64,000 nucleotides of DNA. Source: Acidobacteriaceae bacterium (lineage in GTDB: Bacteria; Acidobacteriota; Terriglobia; Terriglobales; Acidobacteriaceae). The position numbers and the translations under genes are program-made. The stretch covers positions 1-64,000 of the forward strand of contig PMYL01000054.1 in NCBI GenBank assembly GCA_003170825.1. Direction: 5' to 3'. Numbering within the stretch: position 1 is the first letter of the stretch; each line of letters starts with the position of its first letter. Shown here one piece after another: positions 23,790 through 33,142 of this stretch. The notes under the pieces are model-generated. The model searched no databases and was not told the DNA's origin. It was given only the letters and a program-made list of their open reading frames with translations.

Positions 23790-25103
23790 ATGAATCGAGC
23801 AGACGAACTTCGCAGGCAAATTATCAATCTCGTTGCGGAATACGCGCGCGAGGCATTTCCTTCCCAAAAGAAGTTCGTGGCGGGAGAGAGTCCTGTCCCG
23901 GTTTCCGGCAGAGTCTTCGACGACAGGGACGTGAAATCTCTGGTCGATTCTTCGCTCGACTTTTGGCTGACCGCGGGACGCTTCTCCGACGAGTTCGAGC
24001 GCAGATTCGCGCGGCGCTTCGGCGTGCGGTCAGCGCGTCTGGTGAACTCCGGATCCTCGGCGAATCTGCTGGCCGTTTCCGTGCTCACCTCTCCTACGTT
24101 GGGGGAGCGCCAACTGAAGGCCGGCGACGAGGTGATCACGCTGGCTGCCGGTTTTCCCACCACGGTCAACCCCATCATCCAGAACCGCGCCGTTCCGGTC
24201 TTCATCGACGTCCAGTTGGGAACCTATAACGCCGACATAGCCCTGTTGGAAGAGGCTTTAAGCTCGCGCACCAAGGCGGTCATCTTCGCCCACACGCTGG
24301 GAAACCCTTTTGACCTGGATGCGGTGGCGGCATTCACGCGCAGGAACAACCTCTGGCTTATCGAAGACTGCTGCGATGCGCTTGGATCGGTTTACAAGGG
24401 CCGCAACGTCGGCGCCTTCGGCGATCTTGCCACCGTGAGTTTCTATCCGGCCCATCACATCACCATGGGTGAGGGCGGATGCGTGCTGACCGATAAACCG
24501 CAATTGGATCGTCTGGTCGAATCGTTTCGCGACTGGGGCCGTGATTGCTGGTGCGCTCCCGGAAAGGACAACACCTGTGGCAAGCGGTTTGACTGGCAAC
24601 TCGGGACCTTGCCCTGCGGTTACGACCACAAGTACACCTACTCCCATATCGGCTATAACCTGAAAGTTACCGATATGCAGGCGGCCGTGGGTGTCTCCCA
24701 GTTGGAGAAGCTGGATACTTATATCTCCGCAAGGAGAAGGAATTTTGCTGTTCTGAAGAGCGGCCTGCTGAATCTTCAAGATGTTTTCCTGCTTCCTGAA
24801 GCGACTCCAGGAAGCGAGCCGAGCTGGTTCGGATTTCCCCTGGCCGTGAAACCGGAGTCGGGGCTGACCAGAGACAAGGTAACGCGCTATCTGGAGTCCC
24901 GGAAGATCGGAACGCGGCTGCTGTTCGGGGGAAACCTCGTCCGGCAGCCCGCCTACAAGGATGTCGAATACAGGGTCGTAGGCGACCTGAAGAACACGGA
25001 CTACGTGATGAACAACGTGTTCTGGATTGGGGTCTATCCGGGGTTGAACGACAGTATGCTTCAGCATATGCTCAATTCTCTCGGCGAGGTGGCAAGAGGA
25101 TAA
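23790..25103 (+). CDS. rfbH: CDP-6-deoxy-4-hexulose 3-dehydrase (E1, RfbH)
   Basis: 437-aa PMP/[2Fe-2S] enzyme of the DegT/aminotransferase fold that removes the C3 hydroxyl of CDP-4-keto-6-deoxyglucose. The Schiff-base Lys of aminotransferases is replaced by His in [14 protein letters not shown], as expected for E1. The iron-sulfur Cys residues are in [17 protein letters not shown] and [17 protein letters not shown]. The reaction needs a separate E3/DdhD-type reductase to deliver electrons; none is encoded in this operon, so a reductase elsewhere must serve. It lies 14 bases after rfbG and touches the next gene (TAATG). Confidence 0.95.
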   Translation: MNRADELRRQIINLVAEYAREAFPSQKKFVAGESPVPVSGRVFDDRDVKSLVDSSLDFWLTAGRFSDEFERRFARRFGVRSARLVNSGSSANLLAVSVLTSPTLGERQLKAGDEVITLAAGFPTTVNPIIQNRAVPVFIDVQLGTYNADIALLEEALSSRTKAVIFAHTLGNPFDLDAVAAFTRRNNLWLIEDCCDALGSVYKGRNVGAFGDLATVSFYPAHHITMGEGGCVLTDKPQLDRLVESFRDWGRDCWCAPGKDNTCGKRFDWQLGTLPCGYDHKYTYSHIGYNLKVTDMQAAVGVSQLEKLDTYISARRRNFAVLKSGLLNLQDVFLLPEATPGSEPSWFGFPLAVKPESGLTRDKVTRYLESRKIGTRLLFGGNLVRQPAYKDVEYRVVGDLKNTDYVMNNVFWIGVYPGLNDSMLQHMLNSLGEVARG

Positions 25104-26089
25104 TGCGCTGCCTTGTAACTGGAGCTTCTGGCTTTCTTGGTTCTCATCTGGTGCGCAAACTGCTGGGTGAGGGACATGAGGTCTTGGCTGTTGTTCGCAG
25201 GTCGAGTGATCTTTGGCGGATCAGCGATCTCGCACATGAGTTGCGCCTGGCCTATGCGCCGTTGAACAATCTCCAACTTATCGCAGAGGATATCCAGGCC
25301 TATCGTCCTGAGACCGTTTTCCATCTTGCCTGGACTGGAGGCAATAGCCGGAGATATCTGAACGATGCCTCCCAGGTTTTTGACAATGTGCCGGGAAGTC
25401 TGGAACTTATGCGCCTGGCTCACCAGGCAGGATGTTCACAATACGTGTTTCTCGGCAGCGTAGTCGAATACGGACCATGCCACATTCCTGTGCGCGAGAC
25501 GGACATCCCTGAACCAGGGAACTTATACGGGCTCGCCAAGCTGACGACGTTGCGGCTTAGCGAAGCGCTCTGTGCGCAGTTTGGTATGCGTTTTTGCGGA
25601 GTGCGCCTGTTTTGGGCGTATGGCCCCATGGACGAACCGCTGCGCATGATCCCGTCCGTAATCAACAACCTTCTTGCCGGCAAGCGGCCAAGCCTTACCC
25701 CCGGAGAGCAACTGTGGGACTTTCTCTATGTGGAGGATGCTGTCCGGGCACTCGTGGCTCTTGCGCAAAGCGATTCCGTTTCTGGAGTATTCAACCTGGG
25801 TTCCGGTGCTCCGTTGACGATTCGAAATATGGTGACTCAAATCCGCGACGCGATTGACCCCGCACTCGATCTGGGATTCGGAGATGTTCCCTATCCTCCC
25901 GGCCAGGTGATGCACCTGGAGGCGGACATCAGCCGGCTGAAAGCAGCCACCGGATGGACCCCGGAGATATCGTTGCCGGAAGGAATCCGAAGAACCTTGG
26001 CATGGTACAAAAGCCACACCCAAACCAGCGCCGATTTTCCATCTCCAGGTTGCGTGGCCGTGCCTTCGCTAACAGAGAGGATCAGATGA
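25103..26089 (+). CDS. NAD(P)-dependent epimerase/reductase of a CDP-dideoxyhexose pathway
   Basis: 328-aa extended SDR protein. The cofactor motif is TGASGFLGSHLV and the catalytic Tyr-Lys pair is in NLYGLAKLTT. The position right after rfbH is that of abequose/paratose synthases (RfbJ/RfbS) in Salmonella and of YerF in Yersinia. The following ThDP enzyme favours a YerF-like reductase acting on the branched 4-C-acetyl sugar. The start overlaps the rfbH stop by one base, and its own stop overlaps the next start (ATGA). The specific product (paratose, abequose, yersiniose) is not readable from the sequence. Confidence 0.75.
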   Translation: MRCLVTGASGFLGSHLVRKLLGEGHEVLAVVRRSSDLWRISDLAHELRLAYAPLNNLQLIAEDIQAYRPETVFHLAWTGGNSRRYLNDASQVFDNVPGSLELMRLAHQAGCSQYVFLGSVVEYGPCHIPVRETDIPEPGNLYGLAKLTTLRLSEALCAQFGMRFCGVRLFWAYGPMDEPLRMIPSVINNLLAGKRPSLTPGEQLWDFLYVEDAVRALVALAQSDSVSGVFNLGSGAPLTIRNMVTQIRDAIDPALDLGFGDVPYPPGQVMHLEADISRLKAATGWTPEISLPEGIRRTLAWYKSHTQTSADFPSPGCVAVPSLTERIR

Positions 26090-27825
26090 AAGTCGCCGAC
26101 TACATTGCCGAATACCTTGCTGAGAGACAAGTTCCCGCGGTGTTTGAACTTGTCGGCGGAATGATTACTTTTCTGATCGATTCCATTCATCGCGAAGGCC
26201 ATACCCGGCTCATCAGCATGCACCATGAGCAGGGTGCGGCATTTGCGGCGGAGGGCGCTGCGAGGATTAGCGGAATCCCCGGCGTCGCTATGGCGACAAG
26301 TGGCCCAGGCGCCACAAATCTTCTTACCGGTATCGGGAGTTGCTATTTTGACTCGACTCCAGCCGTCTTTATCACCGGCCAAGTCAATCGCTCAGAGCAA
26401 AAGGGCAGCAGTGCGGTTCGCCAGTTAGGGTTTCAGGAAACCGATATCGTTCGGATGGTTCAGCCTATTGTAAAGCGTGCTTGGGCGATAGATGACCCAG
26501 AACAGATCCCGGCAATTCTCGAAGAGGCGTTCAGAACAGCAACCAGTGGCCGACCGGGGCCTGTTCTGATCGACATACCCATGGATGTTCAACGCGCGCA
26601 GATAGATCACCTGGCGAAGCGCGCCCCGAAGCCAGCAGAGCCAGAAGTCCTGGCAAGTATGACAGAGGAAGATGCACTTCGTATTCGAAGCGCCCTTCTT
26701 AAAGCACAGAAACCGCTCATCTTGGCAGGAGGCGGGATAAGAGCCGCTTCAGTTGCAGATATCTTCCGAAACCTGGTGGAAATAGCACATATCCCTGTCG
26801 TACATTCCTTGATGGCCGTCGATGCTCTCCCGTCAGGCCACGTCCTGAATGCTGGGCTGATTGGCAGTTATGGCAACCGCTGGTCAAATCTTGCAATATC
26901 GGAATCGGACCTGCTGCTTGTTCTTGGCAGTAGGCTAGATGTTCGGCAGACTGGCGCGGACACGGATAGCTTTAAGAGCGGACGCCAGATTTTCCATGTC
27001 GACTGCGATGAAGCGGAAATGAACAATCGTGTAAAAGGATGTCATGCAGTCGTGTCGCATCTCGGCCCTGGAATTGCCAAGCTTATTGAGGTGCTTACGC
27101 CGGTAACTAGCCAGCTCCTCAAGCATTCAGAAGCCTGGCTATCTGCCATAACAGGTCTTCGCGCTCAATGGCCCGACAGCGAAGAACTGACGGATATAGA
27201 AGGAATCAATCCAAATCGCTTCATGCATTTGCTCTCGCGCGCAAACCATGATGCCGCGGCATATGTTGTCGACGTTGGCCAGCATCAAATGTGGGCAGCT
27301 CAGTCTCTTGAGATTCAGGACCAACAGCGGTTTCTCACTTCGGGAGGGATGGGGTCAATGGGCTTCGGCTTGCCAGCAGCGATAGGAACCGCGATTAGCC
27401 GGCCAGGCGAGCCTGTCGTAATGATTGCCGGCGACGGCTCCTTTCAGTGTAATATCCAGGAGCTGCAAACCGTCGTACATCATGCACTTCCTCTTAGAAT
27501 GGTTGTTCTTAACAACCAGTGCCTTGGCATGGTCAGGCAATTCCAGCAGAGTTACTTCGAAGGCCGATATCAATCGACGGTCTCGGGCTATTCGGCGCCT
27601 GACTTTGCTGCTGTTGCCGCAAGCTACGGAGTCCCGAGCAAGACGATTGCAGATTCCATGGAAGTCGAGGACGCAGTGTCCTGGCTATCGCGTTGTACGG
27701 GCGGCCCATTATTGCTGCAGGTTATGATCTCTCCACTTGCTAATGCATATCCCAAACTTGCGTTTGGAAAGGGGATGGCATCAATGGAACCCCTAGTTCT
27801 TTCTTCCGAGATGGAATCGACCTAG
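26086..27825 (+). CDS. ThDP-dependent acetolactate-synthase-like enzyme, candidate YerE (branched-sugar synthase)
   Basis: 579 aa with the full three-domain AHAS architecture. The ThDP-activating Glu is in MHHEQGAAFAAEGAAR and the metal/ThDP motif is GDGSFQCNIQ. The FAD-type middle domain lies around 190-330. No regulatory subunit is nearby and the gene is translationally coupled (ATGA) to a CDP-sugar epimerase, so a role in isoleucine/valine synthesis is unlikely. YerE of Yersinia pseudotuberculosis belongs to this family and adds a two-carbon unit from pyruvate to C4 of CDP-3,6-dideoxy-4-ketoglucose. The start at 26086 has GAGGATC upstream; the longer open frame overlaps the previous gene. 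Confidence 0.75.
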   Translation: MKVADYIAEYLAERQVPAVFELVGGMITFLIDSIHREGHTRLISMHHEQGAAFAAEGAARISGIPGVAMATSGPGATNLLTGIGSCYFDSTPAVFITGQVNRSEQKGSSAVRQLGFQETDIVRMVQPIVKRAWAIDDPEQIPAILEEAFRTATSGRPGPVLIDIPMDVQRAQIDHLAKRAPKPAEPEVLASMTEEDALRIRSALLKAQKPLILAGGGIRAASVADIFRNLVEIAHIPVVHSLMAVDALPSGHVLNAGLIGSYGNRWSNLAISESDLLLVLGSRLDVRQTGADTDSFKSGRQIFHVDCDEAEMNNRVKGCHAVVSHLGPGIAKLIEVLTPVTSQLLKHSEAWLSAITGLRAQWPDSEELTDIEGINPNRFMHLLSRANHDAAAYVVDVGQHQMWAAQSLEIQDQQRFLTSGGMGSMGFGLPAAIGTAISRPGEPVVMIAGDGSFQCNIQELQTVVHHALPLRMVVLNNQCLGMVRQFQQSYFEGRYQSTVSGYSAPDFAAVAASYGVPSKTIADSMEVEDAVSWLSRCTGGPLLLQVMISPLANAYPKLAFGKGMASMEPLVLSSEMEST

Positions 27826-27908
27826 GTAATGGTGATGGCCATTTCGATGCACGGCAGCCCCTGCCTTTATTGGAAATTGCAGGATAGTCAGTCTGTCAAC
27901 GGACAATC

Positions 27909-29357
27909 TTGAGGAAATTAGTACTCTTGCCAAACCAGAATCCAAAGTCACCCGCGAGCGGCCCCGAGGTTGCACCGCCTTCCTCGTTGCGGCAGCGGAT
28001 ACAGCACCTCACTGGCTTGGACCGCGCCATTGCCTTTACGCTTCTTGCGCGTGGCTGGAGCACTGTGGCAGGCCTTGTCACTGTCCTGCTCATAGCGCGT
28101 TTCCTCACTCCCGCCGAACAGGGTTATTACTATACCTTTTCCAGTCTGGTTGCGCTACAGATCGTCTTTGAACTGGGTTTTTCTTTCGTCATTCTGCAGT
28201 TGGCCGCCCATGAGCGCGCGCACCTGCAAATTGAGACCGACGGCTCGATTTTAGGTGATCGGGTCGCCCACTCCCGCCTTGCTTCCGTGCTTCAGAAAGC
28301 TGTTCGCTGGTATACCGTGGGCGCCCTGCTGATGGCTGCCGTACTGCTGCCCGCAGGCTTCTACTTCTTTCTTGTCCATCGCCAGCCGGGAGTCTCAGTT
28401 TCCTGGCAACTGCCCTGGATCGCGGCGGTTCTGGCCACGACTTTTACCTTCCAGATGGATCCGCTCTTCGCCTTTCTTGAAGGTTGCGGGCGCATTCATC
28501 AAGTTGCGCGCATGCGCTTCACCCAGGCGATCGCCGGAACCCTGATGGCCTGGACAGCTCTATTCCTGCACCACGGACTCTTCGCTCCGGCCATGATCAT
28601 CTCCGGCCAAGCGATTGCAGGAGGCTGCTTTCTCTTCACCCAGCGCCGGTTGCTGCTGCCGCTCCTTCGCCATAACACATTCGGCCATATTGTCAGTTGG
28701 CGCCGCGAGATTTGGCCTTTCCAGTGGCGAATCGCCATCAGTTGGCTCTGCGGCTACTTCATCTTTCAGCTTTTTAATCCCGTCCTCTTCGCTTATCGCG
28801 GCGCAACGGAGGCAGGGCGGATGGGTATGTCGCTGACCATGGCTTCGGCGCTGAGCGCGGTCGCCATTTCCTGGATGAGCACCAAGTCCTCGCCGTTCGG
28901 GACTCTAATCGCGCGCGGCGAATTCGTCACCTTGGACCGCCTCTTCTTCCGCACGCTTTGGCAATCCGCCCTCCTGCTGGCTGCCGGAGTCGTAGTGCTC
29001 CTGCTCGGCCTCGCTGTCGTTGCGCAGCGCTTTCCCTATTTGGCTGTACGGGTTTTGCCACTACCCGTTTTTGGCCTGCTGCTGGCGACGATCCTTTGCA
29101 ATCATATCGTCTTCAGCGAGGCTCTCTATCTGCGCGCTCACAAGCGGGAACCGTTTCTCCCAGTCTCGATTGCGGTTGGCGTTCTCACCGCCTGTAGTAC
29201 GATATTGATGGGGAAGTTCTGGGGTGCCTCAGGCGTGACGCTGGGCTATTTCTGCATCAGCGGGGTCTTCGGCCTCGCCTTCGGGACATACATCTTCATC
29301 ACCAAACGGAAGCAATGGCACAAGGCGTCTTTCTTGGAGGAGTCAGAAACTCTATGA
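27909..29357 (+). CDS. Wzx-like polysaccharide flippase (MOP/MATE superfamily)
   Basis: About 482 aa with 12 or so hydrophobic segments and few charged loops. FLTPAEQGYYYTFSSLVALQ after the first helix is the usual signature of O-antigen translocases. It should flip lipid-linked repeat units across the inner membrane. The assigned start is TTG at 27909; TTG at 27927 has GAGGA upstream and is an alternative. There is no ATG near the N-terminus. It follows the ThDP gene by 83 bp and overlaps the next glycosyltransferase by 4 bases. Confidence 0.8.
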   Translation: MRKLVLLPNQNPKSPASGPEVAPPSSLRQRIQHLTGLDRAIAFTLLARGWSTVAGLVTVLLIARFLTPAEQGYYYTFSSLVALQIVFELGFSFVILQLAAHERAHLQIETDGSILGDRVAHSRLASVLQKAVRWYTVGALLMAAVLLPAGFYFFLVHRQPGVSVSWQLPWIAAVLATTFTFQMDPLFAFLEGCGRIHQVARMRFTQAIAGTLMAWTALFLHHGLFAPAMIISGQAIAGGCFLFTQRRLLLPLLRHNTFGHIVSWRREIWPFQWRIAISWLCGYFIFQLFNPVLFAYRGATEAGRMGMSLTMASALSAVAISWMSTKSSPFGTLIARGEFVTLDRLFFRTLWQSALLLAAGVVVLLLGLAVVAQRFPYLAVRVLPLPVFGLLLATILCNHIVFSEALYLRAHKREPFLPVSIAVGVLTACSTILMGKFWGASGVTLGYFCISGVFGLAFGTYIFITKRKQWHKASFLEESETL

Positions 29358-30364
29358 CGCAAGCGAACCAATCGACCATACGGCCCCTGCTCAGCTTCGC
29401 CATTCCGACGTATAACCGGGCGAAGTGCCTTGATCGGCTTCTTGGCGCGCTACTCCTACAACTCAATGGCGAGAGCCGTGTCGAGGTTATCGTATCGGAC
29501 AACGCCTCCACGGACAACACGCCGGCTGTGATCGAGGATTACAAGCAGCGAGGTCACGAAATACGCTACTTACGCAATGAAACCAACCGAGGGCCGGATT
29601 TCAATATCCTTCTATGCTTTGAACAAGCGCGCGGAAAGTATGTATGGATCTTCGGAGACGACGATCTCATTGCGCCCGGCACGCTGAAGCGCGTGCTCGA
29701 TGCGCTTTCCTTGCAACTGTACGACCTCGTCTGCATTCGTGCCTATGCCATCGAGGGGGAATATGTTCAACATAAGCACTTCGCCCCGGCCCCGGATCTT
29801 GATCTAGCAAGAGCCGAAGACTTAGCGCGGCATTTTAATGTTTTCTTCACATTTATCTCCGGCATGATTGTCAATAAGGAACGCATTTCCTCCGCACCTC
29901 ATCGACCGTTTGATTCCCTGCTAAACACCAATCTGGGCCAGCTTGGACCTTTCTACACGGCGCTCAATCATCACCGCAGAAGTCTCTTCATTCGCGACCC
30001 TCTAATTGCGGGTACGGGCAATAAGAATGTAGGGTATGCACTTTTCCGTATCTTCGGCACCAATCTCGCAAGGATAACATGCGAGTGGATCGACAGAATA
30101 TCTGTTCAGAGAGCCATCATCAACGGAACGATACAGACGTTTTTCCCGCTCTATATACTGTTAATCCGGCAATCCAAGTTTTCATCCATCTCTGAGAATC
30201 CTCACCAAGTCCTTCGCGCCTGCTTCGGTAAGAATTTCCGCTACTGGGTATTCGATTATCCAATTTACGCGCTGCCGTTACCATTGGCAAGGATTTGGCT
30301 GCTGATCGTAAGGGCGATCAATAAGATTGACAAGTTGCTCGGGAATCCGCTGGTGAGATCATGA
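29354..30364 (+). CDS. GT2 glycosyltransferase, abequosyltransferase-like
   Basis: 336 aa. The GT-A domain shows LLSFAIPTYNRAKCLDRLL, VIVSDNASTDNTP, NRGPDFNILL and the metal site YVWIFGDDDLIAPG. The overall pattern (SFxIPTYNR, SDNASTD, GPDxN, WIFGxDD) closely resembles Salmonella abequosyltransferase RfbV, which uses a CDP-dideoxyhexose. With the CDP-sugar genes just upstream, it is the best candidate to transfer that sugar. The ATG at 29354 overlaps the flippase stop and has GGAGGAG upstream. Confidence 0.75.
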   Translation: MTQANQSTIRPLLSFAIPTYNRAKCLDRLLGALLLQLNGESRVEVIVSDNASTDNTPAVIEDYKQRGHEIRYLRNETNRGPDFNILLCFEQARGKYVWIFGDDDLIAPGTLKRVLDALSLQLYDLVCIRAYAIEGEYVQHKHFAPAPDLDLARAEDLARHFNVFFTFISGMIVNKERISSAPHRPFDSLLNTNLGQLGPFYTALNHHRRSLFIRDPLIAGTGNKNVGYALFRIFGTNLARITCEWIDRISVQRAIINGTIQTFFPLYILLIRQSKFSSISENPHQVLRACFGKNFRYWVFDYPIYALPLPLARIWLLIVRAINKIDKLLGNPLVRS

Positions 30365-30522
30365 ATGAGCGAATCGCGCGCAATAGCTTTCTGAAGGGAT
30401 TGAGACGGTTTATTCGGGCTAATGGCTGTATCTGTTAATCAGTGAAGTGGCAACAATGGTCGTGACATTCAATCAGGAATCTACACTCGACGATAAGATG
30501 CTCGTGAAGGCGAAGGGGAATA
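30365..30522. other. Short intergenic region with possible gene debris
   Basis: Two very short frames start here: ATG at 30361 (25 codons, MNERIARNSFLKGLRR) and ATG at 30456 (26 codons). Neither resembles a known protein. From here to about 32.2 kb the sequence looks AT-richer than upstream. Confidence 0.35.
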
Positions 30523-31206
30523 ATGAACCGCAGTGACGTAGTGCATAACATGGTGCGCTATCTGAGAAACAATGGACTATTCCATTTCTCTGGTTTGATA
30601 GTTGAGATCTTGCGCAATCACATCCATAGTTATTTTCTTGGCCGCAAGTTGGGCGCAGCAGGCTTATTGGTACGGTCGGGGTATTACATTCGCGGATTGC
30701 CCTACATGCATATAGGCAAGAATTTTCATGCTGGTCGGGGATTATGGCTCGAGGCAGTGACACAGTGCCAGGGGCAGAACTTCTCTCCCGTGATCGAAAT
30801 AGGCGATAATGTGAGCATTAGCTTTTGGGGCCACATTGCGGCAGCAAAGTTAATCACAATTGGATCCGGAGTTATGATAGGCAGTAAAGTTACTATTATC
30901 GACCACGACCATGGGGGCTATGGTTCAGGAATGAATGTTAGTCCGGATATCCCGCCGTCTCAACGGCTATTATCAGTGGCAAGCGTACGGATCGGTTCAA
31001 ATGTGTGGATTGCTGATGGCGTGGTTGTTACCGCTGGAGCCGAGATCGGCGAGGGGAGCGTGATCGGAGCGAATTCTGTAGTTCGCGGATATATTCCACC
31101 ATTTACGCTCGCCGTTGGAGTTCCCGCACGTCCAATTAAGAAGTTTGATTTTGTGCGTCGGGAATGGGCTAGGATTTCAGACAGGAGCGACAACCGCTCC
31201 TCCTAA
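30523..31206 (+). CDS. Hexapeptide-repeat acyltransferase (left-handed beta-helix, WcaF/LacA-like)
   Basis: 227 aa. The C-terminal two thirds carry isoleucine/valine-rich hexapeptides (IGDNVSISFWG, ITIGSGVMIGSKVTIIDHDHG, VRIGSNVWIADGVVV, IGEGSVIGANSVV) and end in VGVPARPIKKF, the standard end of acetyltransferases of this group. The His in DHDHG is in the usual catalytic place. It probably adds acetyl or another acyl group to a sugar of the repeat unit in the cytoplasm. GGCGAAGGGGAAT precedes the ATG. Base composition is lower in GC than the CDP-sugar genes. Confidence 0.85.
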   Translation: MNRSDVVHNMVRYLRNNGLFHFSGLIVEILRNHIHSYFLGRKLGAAGLLVRSGYYIRGLPYMHIGKNFHAGRGLWLEAVTQCQGQNFSPVIEIGDNVSISFWGHIAAAKLITIGSGVMIGSKVTIIDHDHGGYGSGMNVSPDIPPSQRLLSVASVRIGSNVWIADGVVVTAGAEIGEGSVIGANSVVRGYIPPFTLAVGVPARPIKKFDFVRREWARISDRSDNRSS

Positions 31207-31225
31207 GATGGAGGTTGTTCGACCG

Positions 31226-32176
31226 ATGATGAGCCCAATGCAAGACATTCCTGAACCTGTCTCAATTCTGGCGGTAATTGTTCTCTATCGGATGAATCCC
31301 TCCGAGTCGCCAGCCTTCCGCTCGCTTCAGGCTTCCGCTAGCAGCCTGGACCACAGTAACGTCCGGGTTAAGATACTGCTGTACGACAATACCCCTGGAG
31401 GACATCTTCCGGGCATCCTCCCGGAGAACACAGAATATCGACAGTCACCCGGTAACTATGGTCTCGCATCTGCATATAACGCTGCGCTACAAATGGCAAC
31501 TGCCGAGGGCTTCGAGTGGCTTCTGACACTGGACCAGGACACCACCGTCCCGGAGTCTTTTCTCGGGCGCGTTGCGAGTTTGGCAAAGGACATGGAGAGT
31601 CGTCTTGATGTCGCCGGTTTTGTGCCGGAAGTGGTGGATCATGGCACTTTTATCTCACCACATGTTCTGGTTCGTGGTCGCTGGCGGCGATTGCCCGATA
31701 ATTTCGTCGGAGTTCCTGATGGAGAGATCTCGGCGATCAACTCAGGCGCTACTTGGCGTACTCAGTCCCTGCGTGATATCGGCGGTTTTAATCCGCTGTT
31801 TTGGCTTGATTATTTGGATCACTGGTTGTATCGTGAGATTCAACTTTCGGGGAAACGGATTTGCGTGGTGGGTGACCTCAGGATTGAACATGAATTGTCA
31901 TTATTGAGCAGTCCGCATCAGTTAACTCCCGACCGGCTCGCGAGTATCCTGGAGGCAGAGTCTGCCTTTTACGATCTTTATAAGAGTGTGACTATAGGCC
32001 GCCTGCTGACGATGATGATGTTTGCCAGGCTGTCCATACTTTTATTGAAAACAGGGAACAGAGGTTTGTGGCGGGTGATTTGGCTTTACTTCCGACAGCG
32101 GGTCGTTTGCCGGAGGACGACTCGCATCTTGAAATGGGAACAGCGCGTGAGGGAGCGGTTAGAAAGGTCATCATAG
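31226..32176 (+). CDS. GT2 rhamnosyltransferase-like glycosyltransferase
   Basis: About 316 aa. ILAVIVLYRMNP opens a GT2 domain of the dTDP-rhamnosyltransferase type, with LLYDNTPGG, NYGLASAYNAAL, WLLTLDQDTTVP (metal-binding) and ISAINSGATWRTQSLRDIGGFNPLFWLDYLDHWL. These are the residues of the WbbL/RfbN group. dTDP-rhamnose would come from rfbBACD at 43-46.5 kb. The start at 31226 has GGAGG 11 bases upstream; ATG at 31208 is the alternative. Confidence 0.8.
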   Translation: MMSPMQDIPEPVSILAVIVLYRMNPSESPAFRSLQASASSLDHSNVRVKILLYDNTPGGHLPGILPENTEYRQSPGNYGLASAYNAALQMATAEGFEWLLTLDQDTTVPESFLGRVASLAKDMESRLDVAGFVPEVVDHGTFISPHVLVRGRWRRLPDNFVGVPDGEISAINSGATWRTQSLRDIGGFNPLFWLDYLDHWLYREIQLSGKRICVVGDLRIEHELSLLSSPHQLTPDRLASILEAESAFYDLYKSVTIGRLLTMMMFARLSILLLKTGNRGLWRVIWLYFRQRVVCRRTTRILKWEQRVRERLERSS

Positions 32177-32290
32177 CCGAAGTGTGGTTCCAGAACAGTC
32201 GTATCGTGCATCCTGTTTCATGAGACGGATTTGGTGCTGGAGAACGCGCAGATAACATACAGTCCAAAGGGGTTTGGACTAGGATGAAGA

Positions 32291-33142
32291 ATGAAAGACT
32301 TGGCAGTCGCATACCGCATCTATCCGGGAGTATCGAAGTCGCCTGCTTTTTTCTCGGCGGACAAATTCAGGCTCTCGGAGATGTGCCTTCATTCGTTCAA
32401 AAGGGCGCTAGGCGGATTGCGCGTGAAAATCTGGGCGCTTCTGGACGGTTGTCCGCCCGAATACGAAGCGCTATTCCGAGAGACGATTCAGAGCAACGAC
32501 CTGGAAATTCTATCCCTGAATAAGGTCGGCAATCTCGCTACGTTCTCTCTTCAGATTGACCTCTTGACCGGGCAGAGCGAAGCTCCCTATGTGTATTTTG
32601 CGGAGGATGACTATTTCTACCTCCCGGATGCGCTGGAGAAAATGGTCGTGTTCATGCGAGAGAACCGGGACGTTGATTTTGTCACGCCGTACGATCACCC
32701 CGACAGCTACTATACATCGTCGCGTTTTGAGCGTCATCTCGTCAAGCCGTATGGGGACCGCTACTGGCGGACCGCAAGCTCCACATGCCTCACTTTTCTC
32801 ACATCACGGGAAAACCTCGTTCGCACCCAGACCATGTTCAGGACCTACAGCTACGGCAACATGGATTGTCCCATTTGGCTTGCTCTCACCCAGAAACTTG
32901 AGCTCGCGAATCCTCGTGTCCATTGGCACGATGCGTTTCGCCTGAAGACTTGGGCGAAGACATGGAGATGGGGGTACCGGGCACTGCTGTTCGGCAGACG
33001 CTATCGGCTGTGGACCCCCATGCCTGCCCTGGCTACACACATGGAGTCCTCCTGCCAGTCGCCCCTTGTCGATTGGCAGACTCTTTTTGTCAATTCCCAG
33101 CATGAAAGGTGGCCCCATGAAGATCCCATCCCCGGCCACTGA
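32291..33142 (+). CDS. GT2-like glycosyltransferase of uncertain specificity
   Basis: 283 aa. The first part lacks the usual PxYN start but contains YVYFAEDDYFYLPDALEKM, a GT-A style acidic motif, followed by DFVTPYDHPDSYYTS and SSTCLTFLTSRENL. Proteins like this are annotated as glycosyltransferase family 2 in polysaccharide loci. An AGGATGAAGA sequence precedes the ATG. It overlaps the next gene's start by 26 bases. The substrate is unknown. Confidence 0.65.
   Translation: MKDLAVAYRIYPGVSKSPAFFSADKFRLSEMCLHSFKRALGGLRVKIWALLDGCPPEYEALFRETIQSNDLEILSLNKVGNLATFSLQIDLLTGQSEAPYVYFAEDDYFYLPDALEKMVVFMRENRDVDFVTPYDHPDSYYTSSRFERHLVKPYGDRYWRTASSTCLTFLTSRENLVRTQTMFRTYSYGNMDCPIWLALTQKLELANPRVHWHDAFRLKTWAKTWRWGYRALLFGRRYRLWTPMPALATHMESSCQSPLVDWQTLFVNSQHERWPHEDPIPGH

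Noticed and set aside
26086-27825. ThDP enzyme as biosynthetic acetolactate synthase (ilvB)
   Set aside because: No small subunit or other ilv gene nearby, and it is coupled to CDP-sugar genes; a sugar-modifying role fits better.
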